The position numbers and the translations under genes are program-made. Shown here one piece after another: positions 46,115 to 57,696 of a stretch of 64,000 bases of DNA. Numbering within the stretch: position 1 is the first letter of the stretch; each line of letters opens with the position of its first letter. Below the pieces are notes generated by a model. That model saw only the letters and a program-made list of their open reading frames with translations. It was not told the DNA's origin and did no database searches. This DNA is from Dendrobium chrysotoxum (taxonomy: Eukaryota; Streptophyta; Magnoliopsida; Asparagales; Orchidaceae), in NCBI GenBank assembly GCA_019925795.1, contig CM034312.1, positions 80,789,528-80,853,527 of the forward strand, given 5' to 3'.

Positions 46115-46585
46115 TAACAACCCAAACTTTAAATTGTGATAAAGATACTAAAAGGAATCTACCAATGATGTTTAGCCTAAATAAGATTAGTTATCAGAGT
46201 ATTACTCAATGATATTAACCTGTGTGGAAGAGTCGAAGAAATCTGCCAAGGAGGTTGACATATTTGATATTTCTTTTTCAAAGTATTGTTCGATGATGTT
46301 AACTTGTGTGGAAGTTGTTTAGAGAGATCCACTAATAAAGTTGGACCTATTAGAGGCTATTAATCAAAGCGTTACTCTATGATATTAACTTATGTGAAAG
46401 AAGTCAAAGAAATCCACCAATGATGTTTGACATATCTAAGATTGTTTGTCAAAGCATTGCTCAATGACGTTAACCCGTGTGAAAGAGATCAAGAGAAATC
46501 CTCTAAATAAAATTTAACTAACCAAAATTTTATCATTAGATTATTGCTCAATGGCATTAATATGTGTGGAATAAGTCGAATCCAA
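46115..46585 (+). repeat. Tandem repeat, period about 85 bp, five units
   Basis: The anchor word ATTACTCAATGATATTAACC and its variants occur at 46201, 46285, 46371, 46456 and 46543 (spacing 84 to 87). Each is followed by TGTGTGGAAGARGTC and a CCACYAATGATGTT segment. Identity between units is roughly 70-80% by eye. The repeat is non-coding. Confidence 0.85.
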
Positions 46586-46883
46586 TTCTCTTGGGATCGA
46601 TTATACATTCATTGGGAGGCAGTGAATGTTATGTGCATTCCTAATTGAAGGTGAAAATTAGTGTGTTTAAACCATTAGTGCCCTTTCAAGATCATGATTG
46701 TAAACTTGCTTAAGGAGTAGAATTCAAACTAAAGAATATATGTAGAGTTTGGAATTCACTTGCGACTTTCTTAAAAAAATTTCTAATATGTACCAAAAGC
46801 TTTAAGAAATATAATTGTTAATTGTTAGCAAGGTTTTCTTGGATACATATAAAAATATTTGAAAGAAGTATATACTTACATTT

Positions 46884-47580
46884 AGGCTCAATATATTAGC
46901 ATAAATATTCCTTCGAGGTTTCAGAAAGATAGCAGACAAAGTCGCCACCCTAATCATGATTTGCCTCCCATGAAATTGATATCTTAATGGATGATATAAG
47001 GGACTAGTTTTTTCACTATAATCATGTGTAGGATATTGTCCATTTGATGTTATAATTAAAATCCCTTCTAATATTCTTTCAGAGCTGGTAAAAAAGTAGA
47101 TGAACTATAGATTGCCTTATTACAATTGTGCTCGAGATATTGATGTGAACGTTCTTTTGAGATTTTGCCTTATTCCAATTGTGACCGTTCTTTTGAGCTG
47201 GTAAAATATTTAAGAAAGATGATTGTCAACGAAGTTTCATTGGAATTGCTTGTCAACAACTATGCCCAATATGTTAACATGTATATTTCTTCAAGGTTGC
47301 AACTAAAGTTGCCTCCCAGTCATGATCTACTTGTGAAATTAATGCAATAATGCCTAGTAGAATAGAAGAGTTTTTTTTATTACGACCATTTATAGGACAT
47401 TTTTCATTCAAAGTTGCCCCCCTTCCTCTAATTTTTTTTAATTGCTTCTTTCATAACTGATAAATTGGTAGATGACAAAGGGAGTGTCCTACTATAATCA
47501 TGCTTGAGACATTGATGTGAATGACTTTTTAAAATTGTTGCAAAGGTTGCTCTCTAACCAAGAATTATTTTTCACAGATG
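46884..47580. repeat. Two-copy diverged repeat, period about 375 bp
   Basis: 46890-47190 resembles 47265-47580. Shared points are AATATNTTARCAT, GCCNCCCNANTCATGAT, a TNTAGGANATT block, a GGTARATGA-like block and ATTGATGTGAAYGWNYTTTT (47138 and 47510). The repeat is non-coding and lies next to LTR copy E. Confidence 0.6.
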
Positions 47581-47589
47581 AAGCCAAAT

Positions 47590-48255
47590 TATTATGTGCG
47601 GAATATGAATGATGGTAGAGAGAGATTAATATCTTAACTTTATATAAAGATCTACAGATAGAGATATAAAAAAGTTGCAAAAGGCACTAGAATTTTAAGG
47701 AGAAAACCTAAAAATGGGAAATTATTATATTAATATTTATTATATGTTACAAATGATGCTCTTCCCCATGATTAAGAAATGGGTTGATACAATATAGTAG
47801 ATATAAACTATATAGAACATATTTTATATTGGAGGTTGAAAGAGTCTTGTAGCATGGGACCTCTCTTCAAGAGATTATTTATGATTTTTTTAGTCGATCT
47901 CCTTTGAGAAAAGACTAAAGACCAATAATTTCATAAATCTTGGTGTTGACATTGGAAGTAAGAGTTGGTGTCAACAACATGGGTCACCCTTATAATTGAT
48001 GATGTGCAGAAACACCATTGCTGACAAAATCAATGATCATAGTCAAAGGATCATGATTGGGCGATAGTGGGTAGATGATGATGATTAGACAGTGGTTCGA
48101 TGGAGTCATTTGGGTGATGACTTGATAATGGCTATCATACAACAATGGACTGACAATGAAAATCAAGTCATGGCCTGACGATGGTAGTCGAACGATGGTC
48201 CAATAGCTACGGTTGAACGGTGGTCTAGTTGTGGCGCTCAAGTGGAGCACTCTAT
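47590..48255 (-). mobile_element. Copia LTR, copy E, 3' part
   Basis: Read on the minus strand it matches the R/U5 and minisatellite-edge part of LTR A: GATGTATATCTACTATATTG, CATGGGGAAGAGCATC, TTTGTAACATATAATAAATA and CCCATTTTTAGGTTTTC. 47880-48000 also matches LTR C (TTGGTGTTGACATTGG). Both ends are indistinct. Confidence 0.6.
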
Positions 48256-48518
48256 AAAATTATATAAACATATTAAAATTTTCATGATATATTAATTTAT
48301 TTGTCAAGATGACTATCAAATTATTAATTTACATATAGACTATTGTAGCATAAAATTTGATTACATTCATCTTAAAATAAATTAAAAAAATAAAATTCAT
48401 TATATTAATTTCATTATTAAAACCTCCATTTGTTCATCTAATCACAAGAAACAAAAGAAAATACTAATATACACATAAAATATATTAATTTCATTATTAA
48501 AACCTAGATGCTAATGAC

Positions 48519-49077
48519 TAGGGGTGTCAACATTTGACACGACACAAAAATCCGATCCGAACCTGATTTGAAAATTCAAGATTCGTGTCAACCCGTTTGG
48601 AAAACACGCATGTTCGGGTTTCGTATTTTGATCCGTTTCTAATTTCGGGTCGGGTTCGGGTCAACCTGAAAACCCGAAATCAACACAGAATTGACACAGA
48701 TTTGGATCGCACTCAGCTGGCCTCGTGATCACCCTTTGCCCACTCCGTCACGCTCGCATCCCATCATGTTCGTGCTCGCACGGTCGCACCTACTGGCACG
48801 AACACACCGGCTCGCACTTGCACCGTCGTACGGTCGAACCCGCTCTCCTCGCGCTCGCCTCACCCGCTCGTGCTCGCCTAGCCTCGTGCTCGCACTTACC
48901 TTGCCCAATCGAGTCATCATGTCAGATCAGGTTGACCCGAGTTTAGGGCAGGTTGGGTTCGGGTTTTGATTTCACACCGATTTGTGTAATCGGGTTGGAT
49001 TCGAATATGATCAATTGAGTGAGGTCAGTTTTGGGATAGACCCGAATCCGGCCCGAAAACTCATTTTAGCATCCCTA
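48519..49077. mobile_element. hAT-like MITE, 559 bp, perfect 8-bp TSD
   Basis: The ends are TAGGGGTGTCAAC on the left and TTTTAGCATCCCTA on the right, which are inverted relatives. The identical 8-mer CTAATGAC flanks it at 48511-48518 and 49078-49085. An 8-bp duplication fits hAT insertion. The interior is full of GGGTCGGGTT-like words, an inverted GACCCGAA set and a GC-rich CGCTCGCAC-type minisatellite (48740-48900). No transposase is encoded. Confidence 0.9.
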
Positions 49078-49618
49078 CTAATGACCTTCCAAAGTGATCA
49101 AATCCCTACAAAAGTTCATGGCCTTCGAGAAGACAATTTAATTAATGATATTATCTTTATCTTTAAATTAATTAATTATTAAAATTCGCCATAATTAAAT
49201 TTAGATAAAAAAAATTCCTTAATTTTCTTCTTTTCTTAAAATTTAATAATGAAAGATTCTTTTGCATAGGATAAATTTTAAGAGGTAGCACTATTTAAAA
49301 TAATATAAAAAAATATAATTTACAGACAATTAAAAAAAAAGAGCTTAAACGTTAAAATATTTTTACATTATTTAATAAATGATAAAATATTTTATATTTT
49401 CTTAAGAAAATGTATAAATAATTTGCTTTTTTCTTAAAAACAATTTTTTTTACGTTTTCTTAAAAAAATACTACGTAACTTTAAGTTTTGCGTTTTCCCA
49501 AAAGTGCAAAATATTTTAGTTTTATAAGTTAATTTTAAATTTTACTATTATTATATTTTTAGTGTTTATATAATTTTATATGACACGTAAAAAAAAATTG
49601 TTCCTTTGCTTACGTTGA

Positions 49619-51480
49619 CTAGGGGTGTAAGTGAGTCAATCAGGCTTATGAGCCGGCTCAAACTCGACTTGATAAATGATTTGTAAGCCGAGCTTGATGA
49701 GCAAGCAAGTCAAGCTTGAGTCAACTCTAACTTGATTCGTTAGCAAATAAATTGGCTCGTTTAAAAAATATTAATATAAAATACATTTAAAATATGAAGT
49801 GTTAAAAATGTTTAAAATTTGATGTGTTATCAAAAATCGACTTGATCATGCATGAATTTCGAGGCATATCTCTATAAAAACTTTTAAAATTAAATTTGGG
49901 ACCATCTGAAGTCCAATATTAGCATACTTATACTCAAGCTGAACGTCTCGATGAGAAGAATCCAACAACACCAAAATTGGTGCAATCCAAGCCTAAATGG
50001 ACCCAAATCATTAGCTTGAAGCATATTTGGAAGTTTTAGAATATTAATTGGGTGACTAAATGATATTCAAATATGACATGCTTATAGTCAAATCGAGCGG
50101 CTTGTTGAGACAAATCCAATGAGCCCAAGATCACTTAATTTTGACATCATTAAGGCATTTAAATGCTTGACAAACGCTTTATGATCGAGAGGATCAATAT
50201 AAACCATCCGATTGAGCACTCCAAATTTGTCCCGAATCTTTTCCATTATTACGGAGCATGTCACTTTCAAAATATATACATAGACCTTCACTCTCTACAT
50301 GAGGGAGAATTTTTTGGGAGGCTTAAACCCCGGGCAAGAGACTCAAAAAAGCTCTGAGGCTCGAAGAGTCCCAGAGTTCCACCCAGGCACCCTGATGGCG
50401 AACCTTTACCGCCCGACCACTGTTGTTGGAACTTTGCCTAAACATCGCCGTCAAACCTTCGTCTGGCTGCCACTTCAAGGTTTTGCCCGACCTTCATCAC
50501 CTATCGATTATAGTCCCTTCGACCTCAGTCACCCGACTACAGTGGTTTCAGCCTCCGTCACCCACAGACTACAGTCCTCCGACCTCAATCACTCGACTAT
50601 TATTCTTCCGACCTCCGTAGCCCGACTACAGTCCTTTCAACCTCCATTGCCTGCCGACTACGGTCCCCCCTGACCACTATCCCCTGACTACATTTCCTCC
50701 GACCACCATGGCTTGATTACGATCATTCCAAATTCTGTCACCCGACAACGCTCCCCTCAACCTTAGTTGCTCGACTACGGTCCCTCTGACCAATATCGTC
50801 TAACTACGATCCTACCAATCAAACAAACATGTCAATATTCTCTTGAGAATAATTCTCATGTCATTGGATTCTTCCAACTCCAACTATATAATATGATCTA
50901 CATGATGTATATTTACACTTTGTGTCAATGCTTTCCCCCAGGAAGGACACCCTTTGTAACCAATAACAAATAATAGTTGAATCATTTTAACTTGACAAAG
51001 CCCCATTGTTTTTCCCCTTTTTAGGGTTTCTACATAAAAATTATGATTTCTCTTATGACTCTTACACCCCTCTTTCTTATCTATGTGTGTGTTGGATCTT
51101 CGTATAAAGCTAGGACACTAAATCATAATCTCTCTACCGCCATGTATGTTTCGACACACAATAAAATTTATAACTCGTTCTTATATTAAATAATTCTTTA
51201 TTATTTTTTCTTTAAAAAAATTCACTTTTTATTAGTTTATAATCATAATTGCTTGAATCATGGTCATTTTTTATCTTTCATAACAAACAAGCTGGCTTGC
51301 GAGTGAGCCAGTTCAAACTTATAAAATAAAGCATGAGCTCAAACTCAAACAAAATTAATTAATCAATCTCAAGTTCAAGCCAAGGATAACTCGAGCTTGA
51401 TTGCATATTTGCACTAGAAAATGTCTCTCTTTTTTAGAGCATCTAATTCATATTTAATCAATATTTTAACTTCCAAATCT
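49619..51480. mobile_element. MITE of the AGGGGTGTAAGT family, split by solo LTR B
   Basis: The left part (49619-49819) starts TAGGGGTGTAAGTGAGTC and has GAGCCGGCTCAAACTCG. The right part (from 51164) contains GGCTTGCGAGTGAGCCAG and GAGCTCAAACTCAAAC. A relative at about 56770-57090 ends ACTTACACCCCTAA, which suggests the full-length inverted terminus. The right end here is not sharply defined. Confidence 0.55.
49820..51163 (+). mobile_element. Solo copia LTR, copy B, 5-bp TSD
   Basis: It starts TGATGTGTTATCAAAAA and ends GACACACAATA, collinear with LTR A. The flanks are AAATT at 49815-49819 and 51164-51168. The R/U5 part shows TGTTTTTCCCC and a GGGTTTCTACATAAAAATTA block. No internal sequence is attached, so it is a solo LTR left by recombination. 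A GC-richer array of CGACTACAGTCCTCCGACC-type units occupies 50390-50800. The final CA has become TA. Confidence 0.85.
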
Positions 51481-51481
51481 C

Positions 51482-51506
51482 TCTCTCTCTCTCTCTCCCT
51501 CCCTCC
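51482..51506. repeat. (CT)n microsatellite
   Basis: About ten CT units followed by CCCT units, in non-coding DNA. Confidence 0.9.
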
Positions 51507-52190
51507 TGAAGCTTCTAATCTGACTTTTAATAATCAAAGACTATATTGTACGCTAATTTAAAACTTGACACTAAAGATTTGTCAATGGTTGAAGAAGAAA
51601 TCTAGAAGAATTAAATAAGACTAGAATTAGCTTTAGAACAAGAAGGCACCAATGCGTTTGGTAATGCGATTTGTACCACAGGTTAGGTGCCGTGTGTGTG
51701 GTGGAAAGTTAATGCTTGAGCATTGGCAAGGAAGAAAAAAAAATTTCTAGACTTAGGAGGAATTTCCTATGCGTATTAAAGAATAGTAAAATATAGTCTT
51801 TGTCAGCACTCAATGACATTCTTCTAAGGGTTGTTTTTCTTCTTCAGAGGCTTTATGGCCAGAAATTTTGACAAATTTGTAAGTAAAACGTATGGGTTTG
51901 AAGGTATTATTCAATTATATTGATGGTCCTGTGGGGCATACTTTGAAGTTTTTTTATAAAGATTGGAGGTTGTGTGGCTTATGCATCAAAAGATAAGGAA
52001 AATAAGCTATTATCATATTGATATTGTCCAAAACTTCCAATAAAAAGAAGATTGTCAAATTAGACTTAAGAGAAAGGATGAGCAAAGTCTTCCTATAAAG
52101 AAGGAATGTATTAAAAAGATGAACAATGTTTTTCATAATTTGAGCTCCTGACTATTGTAAAGATCGAAAGAGGTTGATGAGACCGATGAG
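51507..52190. other. No gene seen
   Basis: AT-rich, with many stops in every frame. No family similarity or repeat end was recognised. Confidence 0.3.
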
Positions 52191-52204
52191 CATTGGCATT
52201 TGGT

Positions 52205-54710
52205 AGAGTCAGGATTTTTTTTCTTGTGGGGGCACAAATCATTGATTTAAAAAAAAATCCTCAACCATTTTCATTCGGGCTTGGGACCGACATTGGTAGT
52301 TTTAAATTTTTTTTAATGCATCATTATTAAAAAGAAAAATCATAAAGGTAAGAAAAAACTTGTAGAGTTTGCATATAGTTTCAATACATATTACCTATAA
52401 TTTCTCTCTTCGAGTCTTCATATTTTGAAATTGTTGTACAATCATTTCATTATCAATGCTATTAAAGATATCTTTTTCAATATATATAATCAGACAATCA
52501 TTCATCCAAGAGTCTTTCATAGGATTACGCAAACGATTCTTTATAATTTTCATAGCAGAAAATGCTCGTTTGATCGTTGCTGTAACAATTGACAATATAG
52601 AGCAAACTTTATAAGTAAGAACACCAAAGGGTAAACAATATTTTTCTTAGTCTCTACCATTTTTTATGCAAGTTCTCCAATTTCGTTTAAATTGTTGAAT
52701 GCATCACTAGATCTCATATCAATGATAAAAGTATCAAATTTGATACCTAATATGATGTGATTTATATCTAAAAAATTTGATGGATAAAATTTGATCATAC
52801 ATATCAAAAGCTGAATATGAGTCACATGGATTCAAGCAAGCCATATATATAAACAACTTAGTGTTTATTTCATCAAACCTATTGTTGAGCTATTGAAGTT
52901 GAATATCTATAATTGAATAAATAAATCAATTTTGTAATGATGTTCACTTATGTTTGCTTGAGAATGGTGCCTCAATCTTCCTTACATCATAAAATTATTC
53001 GTCATATTTGAAACGATTAAATTATTTTTCTCACAATAATATAGACTTCCACTAACAAAGCACTACATCCATTGTCTCTCATATTTTGTAGCTTTTACTT
53101 CAAAACTTTTACCAGTCATATCATTTATGATATCTTGATCATTTCTTTATAAAACTTGAAATAACTCATTTGTTACTCCAATATAAACTTCATCATATGC
53201 ATAATAAAAACAAATTCAAAATATTGCACAACATCAAGTAGGGCATAAGCTTCACCTTTTTGCTCATTGTTTGATTCATCTTGTAGTATTATATATCAAG
53301 AACACCAACAATAAATCTATGCAAAAGAATTATATTAATAAAAGAACTATAATGTGAGCCCCAACGTGTGTCTTCAGCACTTTGAATGCCTATTTCTTAA
53401 TTCAAACATCTACCTTTAAAAAAGTTCACCACTTTGTAGTTACTCTACGATCTTGTCATATTACATTGCTCGTAATTAATCTCTTCTTTTATAGGAACTT
53501 CTAATAATATTTATCAAGTTAGAGATAGTATTGAAAATTGAAGCAACTTCAACATGTGTTTTAACCACAATGATCAATGCCAACTGGAGTTGATGTGCAA
53601 TGCAGTGCATATACCAAGCTGAATTATTTTCTTTCATAATAAAAAAATTAAGCCCATAGAACTCACCACGCATGTTACTGGCGACATCATAACCTTGATT
53701 ATGTATGTGTGCTGTGCTCAGTCAATATTTTGTTTGGAGCGCTTCAACAACTTTTTTGTAGTATCAAAGCAGATATTTCTTCCACATATATAATAAAACG
53801 CTTGATTATGCACCCTCTTTTATCAAAATGAAGTAATGTTATTACCACTTGCTCTTTTACTGATATATCTCTGGACTCATCTAAAAAAATTCCAAAGAGA
53901 AAATTACCTAATTCGTTCATAATAACATTCACAATTTTAGTGGCAACAACATGAGTAATTCCATTCTGAATGTATGGAGCAATAAGTTCATTATTTTTTC
54001 GGGCATTCTCCAAAATCATTGTTCCTATACTTTTATTATGTGGTGCAAGAAAGTGAAGAAGTTCTAAAAAATTTCCTTGATTTCTTCGGATTCATCATGA
54101 CCACGAAAGCTAACCCTTGATGTTGCAAAAACCTAGCACAAGTAATACTAGTAGTTAAACGACTTTTATAATCTCATCGATTTTGATCAGAAGGTCTTGT
54201 AATAATAAATCTAATAGTTTTTTATTCATTATATATTGACATTTTTTCCACACAATATTATGAGAATTGTTATCTTGTCCAACATAGACTTGAAATCTAT
54301 CTTTTTTTTTTCAATTTTAAAATCCCTTTGTGTCGAAGCTATTGCCACTTTCTTGTTCTCCCATTCTCCCATGTCTAGTCTATAAAGATAACTAAATAAG
54401 CAATAAGCTGCATCTTTGGTGAGACTATACTCTAATCATGCTTTATAATCACTAAATCATGCAAGATTAAACCTACGCAATTTATTTCCAATCTATGTTT
54501 AGGGAAATTCATGATCCCGAGACTGACAAGGCCCTCTTAGTAAGTATGTTCTTCTCATTGTATTCCTATCATTTAGAAAAAAAATTTCTTCGTAATCCAA
54601 GATCAACCGGTAAATCATCAAAAATTTTCAAGCGAAGATATTTGGATTGTGTATTAGTATCATCACAAATTACATATTGCTCAATTACTTCAGTCTTTCT
54701 TTTGAAATAT
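52205..54710 (-). pseudogene. hAT transposase relic with TTF-type zinc finger
   Basis: Read on the minus strand from about 54700. First comes a DLPVDLGLR segment, then the TTF finger region (FSDYKA, LEYSLTKDAAYCLF, YLYRLDMGEWENKK). The RNase-H-like core follows: KIVNVIMNELGNFLFGIFLD, ESRDISVKEQ (53744-54019), then MRGEFYGLNFFIMKEN and MHCIAHQLQLALI (53476-53673). Last is the dimerisation end: AFSAMKIIKNRLRNPM, WMNDCLIIYIEKDIF and QQFQNMKTRR (52395-52595). Frameshifts and stops are frequent. The minus-strand 3' end near 52205 (AGAGTCAGGATTTTTTTTCT on the plus strand) resembles a decayed hAT terminus. Confidence 0.85.
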
Positions 54711-54949
54711 TTCTTTATATCTATAACGAAAAATTATAATGATATATAATTTAAAAAAAATAACAAACATATTTGAACAAAATAGCAATGTACTTTTAAT
54801 GAATAAATTATAATTCATGCATGAATAAAAACCACCTGCTTGAATAAAAAATTACGATGCTCCTCACGATAATGTACTCAATTTTAATTTATTGACAATT
54901 TTAAAAGCAAACAATTAAAAAAAAATAAAAAACAGAGGACATAAGTGTT

Positions 54950-56448
54950 GTAATAACACAAAAATATTCATTTCACATGTACATTAAACCTACGCTTCTA
55001 AAAAAAGGATGTAATTCAACGCCTACTGTGGTGTTACAGCTCTATAATTTTGAGCACTACGGCTTTGGAGGGGTGCAACGCTGGGGCGCCGAAATTTGAC
55101 ACGGTGATGCCAATGCTCTCTGTTCTATTATAAATATGGAATGAGGATGTGGCGCTACAACATCAGGTTGGAGCACCGTGACACTATGAACTGAAATTTT
55201 TTTGTACTGGTTGATTTTGTATTTTTAATGGTTGAAACATTATTTTTTTATATTTTAAACGATTTAAGTAAAAATAGTGATTTAGGTATTTTGATATAAT
55301 TATACAATTAATGCAATCATTATGAATGAGTATGGGCATATGAATGGGTAATAACTAATTAATATTATGTGTATAAGAACAAGAAGGGCTTGTTTATTTC
55401 TTAGATTGGTTGGAGACTATTTTATACGTATAAGGATGATGGGCCGACATGTTTTCCTATAAATACTGTGATTTATTGTGATATCCTCTACTGATTCACA
55501 TGATTTATTGATTAAAAGTTATAAAGAGAAATTACTGTACTGACGGGCAAGAGTGATGACTCTGATTATTGAAAGCCACATGAATACTGAATTAAGAAAA
55601 CTTATTGGAAAAACACCACACAACTCAGAATTCCTTATGTGTTTAATATGATTGCTTGAACATATACATAAGGCTTTGATTTACTATTAGTTATTCAACA
55701 TTACTGATTTACTGCTACTAAGCATGTGATTAAGATACTAATTTGTGACTGATGCAAAACAACTTAACATCATGTGCACTTCTATACGATCCCTGATAGT
55801 ACTGCATTGTCATAGATTTCTGATAATTTTCATAAATACTTCTGTTTTACTAATTCTTATGATTTCCTTATGTTTGGATAATACTGCTATGACGTTTGGT
55901 TTTAAAATGATGATTTACATCCTTACCGTTTTGATATACGTATTGTACTATTTTACAGGCTTTACTGTTATCGCATGTATTTTACTATTTTTGCGACTGC
56001 ACAGATTCATGATCATATTGATTACTACTGTTATGAACTTAATGATTTCATCCACATTTTTTCTTTTCCATGCTTTGAATTAACTAGTAGGGTTTTAGTG
56101 ACCTGCAGGACTTTATAAACTCAATATATGTGATTTAATAATTTCAAGTCCGGGAAGATGTTTGGGTGTGTGAGGCCGATCAGATATAGGATTCTTCAGA
56201 TTTCACTGTCATTTTGCCTTTTCGTTATTCTTGAGTTCAGAAGTGGGTTGACAACATATTATATCTATATAACTCCTAGCTAGTGTACACAATCTTTGGG
56301 TAATTAACTCAAATATATATTAATGTTTTGATTAATAGATTTATTTTTGTTGATATTTTATTATTGAAAGAAATCAGATAACTCTACTTGATATTATGAA
56401 AATATAAAAGATACAATTTTTTTTTAAATTAGATTTTAGGACGTGACA
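54950..56448 (+). mobile_element. Possible Ty3-gypsy-type LTR
   Basis: The right edge GGACGTGACA is a common 3' end of plant gypsy LTRs. It is followed by TGAATGACTTAGAGCA, which could be a decayed tRNA-Met primer-binding site (56450-56464). No matching left edge or coding region was identified. An AT-rich open frame at 55745-56083 is hydrophobic by composition only and is not called. Confidence 0.35.
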
Positions 56449-56759
56449 TGAATGACTTAGAGCACCCAATATGTCATGCAAATTGCAAATATATTATATT
56501 TATACTTATGTAGCATTACAGAGTGTTCATTAAATTTTCTCATTTAATCCAATCTCAGCTGTTGGAATTAAAATTGCTACTGACATTAGTCATTTGTAAG
56601 TTGCTCAATGCAATTCATTATTCCATCCAAATATTGAATCATAATGAAAATTTTTTTTCTTGAATATTTATTTTAATATAAAATTAATTTAAAAATATTA
56701 AAATATATTATATAATACTAATTTAAATGAATTTTTAAATATATCTTAAGTTAATTTAA

Positions 56760-57092
56760 ATATATCTTAAGTTAATTGAGTAGCTCAACGGGCTTTTGAG
56801 CCGAGTCAGGCTAAGCTTGAACTCGTTTAATTTACGAGCTAGAGTAAGAACTTGAGTTTGAACTCGTGGTTCAATAAACTAGACTCCTTAGCTTGAGCCT
56901 ACTTATAGAGAAATTATTTTGTGCGGTCACCGGACCATCCATAGATGAATTAGGATGCCCCACGTCACCCCGGTACACAGCACTGGTACACAACAAATGA
57001 TGATGTGGCACGTTCTAATTCGCCTATGAATGACATCCGATGATCACACAGAATAATTTCACCTACTTACAAGTTAACTTACACCCCTAAGT
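56760..57092. mobile_element. MITE of the AGGGGTGTAAGT family, host of a nested MITE
   Basis: The left part has GCTCAACGGGCTTTTGAGCC and TTTACGAGCTAGAGTAAG. The right end AGTTAACTTACACCCCTAA is the complement of the terminus at 49619. A Mutator-like MITE interrupts it at 56907. The left end is not sharply defined. Confidence 0.55.
56907..57061. mobile_element. Mutator-like MITE, 155 bp, 9-bp TSD (8/9)
   Basis: The left end AGAAATTATTTTGTGCGGTC and the right end (reverse complemented) TGAAATTATTCTGTGTGATC are inverted repeats. The flanks are CCTACTTAT at 56898-56906 and CCTACTTAC at 57062-57070. The interior repeats GGTACACA, like GGTACCGA in the copy at 8708. It lies about 640 bp upstream of the peptidase start codon. 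Confidence 0.85.
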
Positions 57093-57221
57093 AGCTCATG
57101 TTCACGTTGGATGCATGGAGCACAATTCTCCTCACAAAATCATGAACGCAACGCTTGCAACCCGAGTCCTCTGTCAGCACCTCGAAGACTTTTCGGTTGT
57201 AACGCTCCGAGACCCTGTTTA

Positions 57222-57453
57222 GGCTTCGTTTGATTATTTGGTACTTTTGTAAAAGATAGTTTTAAGAAACATTGATTCAGAAAAAGGAGTTTTCTAACGG
57301 AGAAGCATATATAAAAAGCTTTTTCAAAATAGTAGAAAAATGAAAAAAATGGAGTTATTGGGAACGAGGTTTGACAAACCAAACAATAAAGAAAAATAAA
57401 TTTTACTGCTTTAAAAATGAATAAGCACAAAAAACGTCCAATCAAATTAGGCC
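57222..57453. mobile_element. Tourist-like MITE, 232 bp, TTA TSD, in the MPP-alpha promoter region
   Basis: The left end GGCTTCGTTTGATTATTTGG and the right end (reverse complemented) GGCCTAATTTGATTGGACG are inverted repeats, with TTA at 57219-57221 and 57454-57456. It shares the first nine bases with the local 120-130 bp family but has a different interior. It ends about 240 bp before the start codon of the neighbouring gene. Confidence 0.75.
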
Positions 57454-57696
57454 TTAATAAATAAAAGTGATTATGGAGCCGTCGCAGGATACCTATCTGG
57501 TTTGTTGATCAAACGGTTGATATTCTCAGGGTTTCACAGTTAAATATATTTTAAATTTACACGCGGAGCAGCGGAACCGATTGGCGGAAGCAGGCGCTGG
57601 TCCATCTAGGTCACCTTCTCGCTTTTCCACCCGAGATTCATCCGCGAACAGGGGCAAATTCGAAGTTTTTGATCTTCTGTTGTCGCCGCTACGAAC

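Noticed and set aside
55745..56083. 112-codon hydrophobic frame
   Set aside because: Its hydrophobicity follows from T-rich codons inside an LTR-like stretch; no start context, family or conservation signal.
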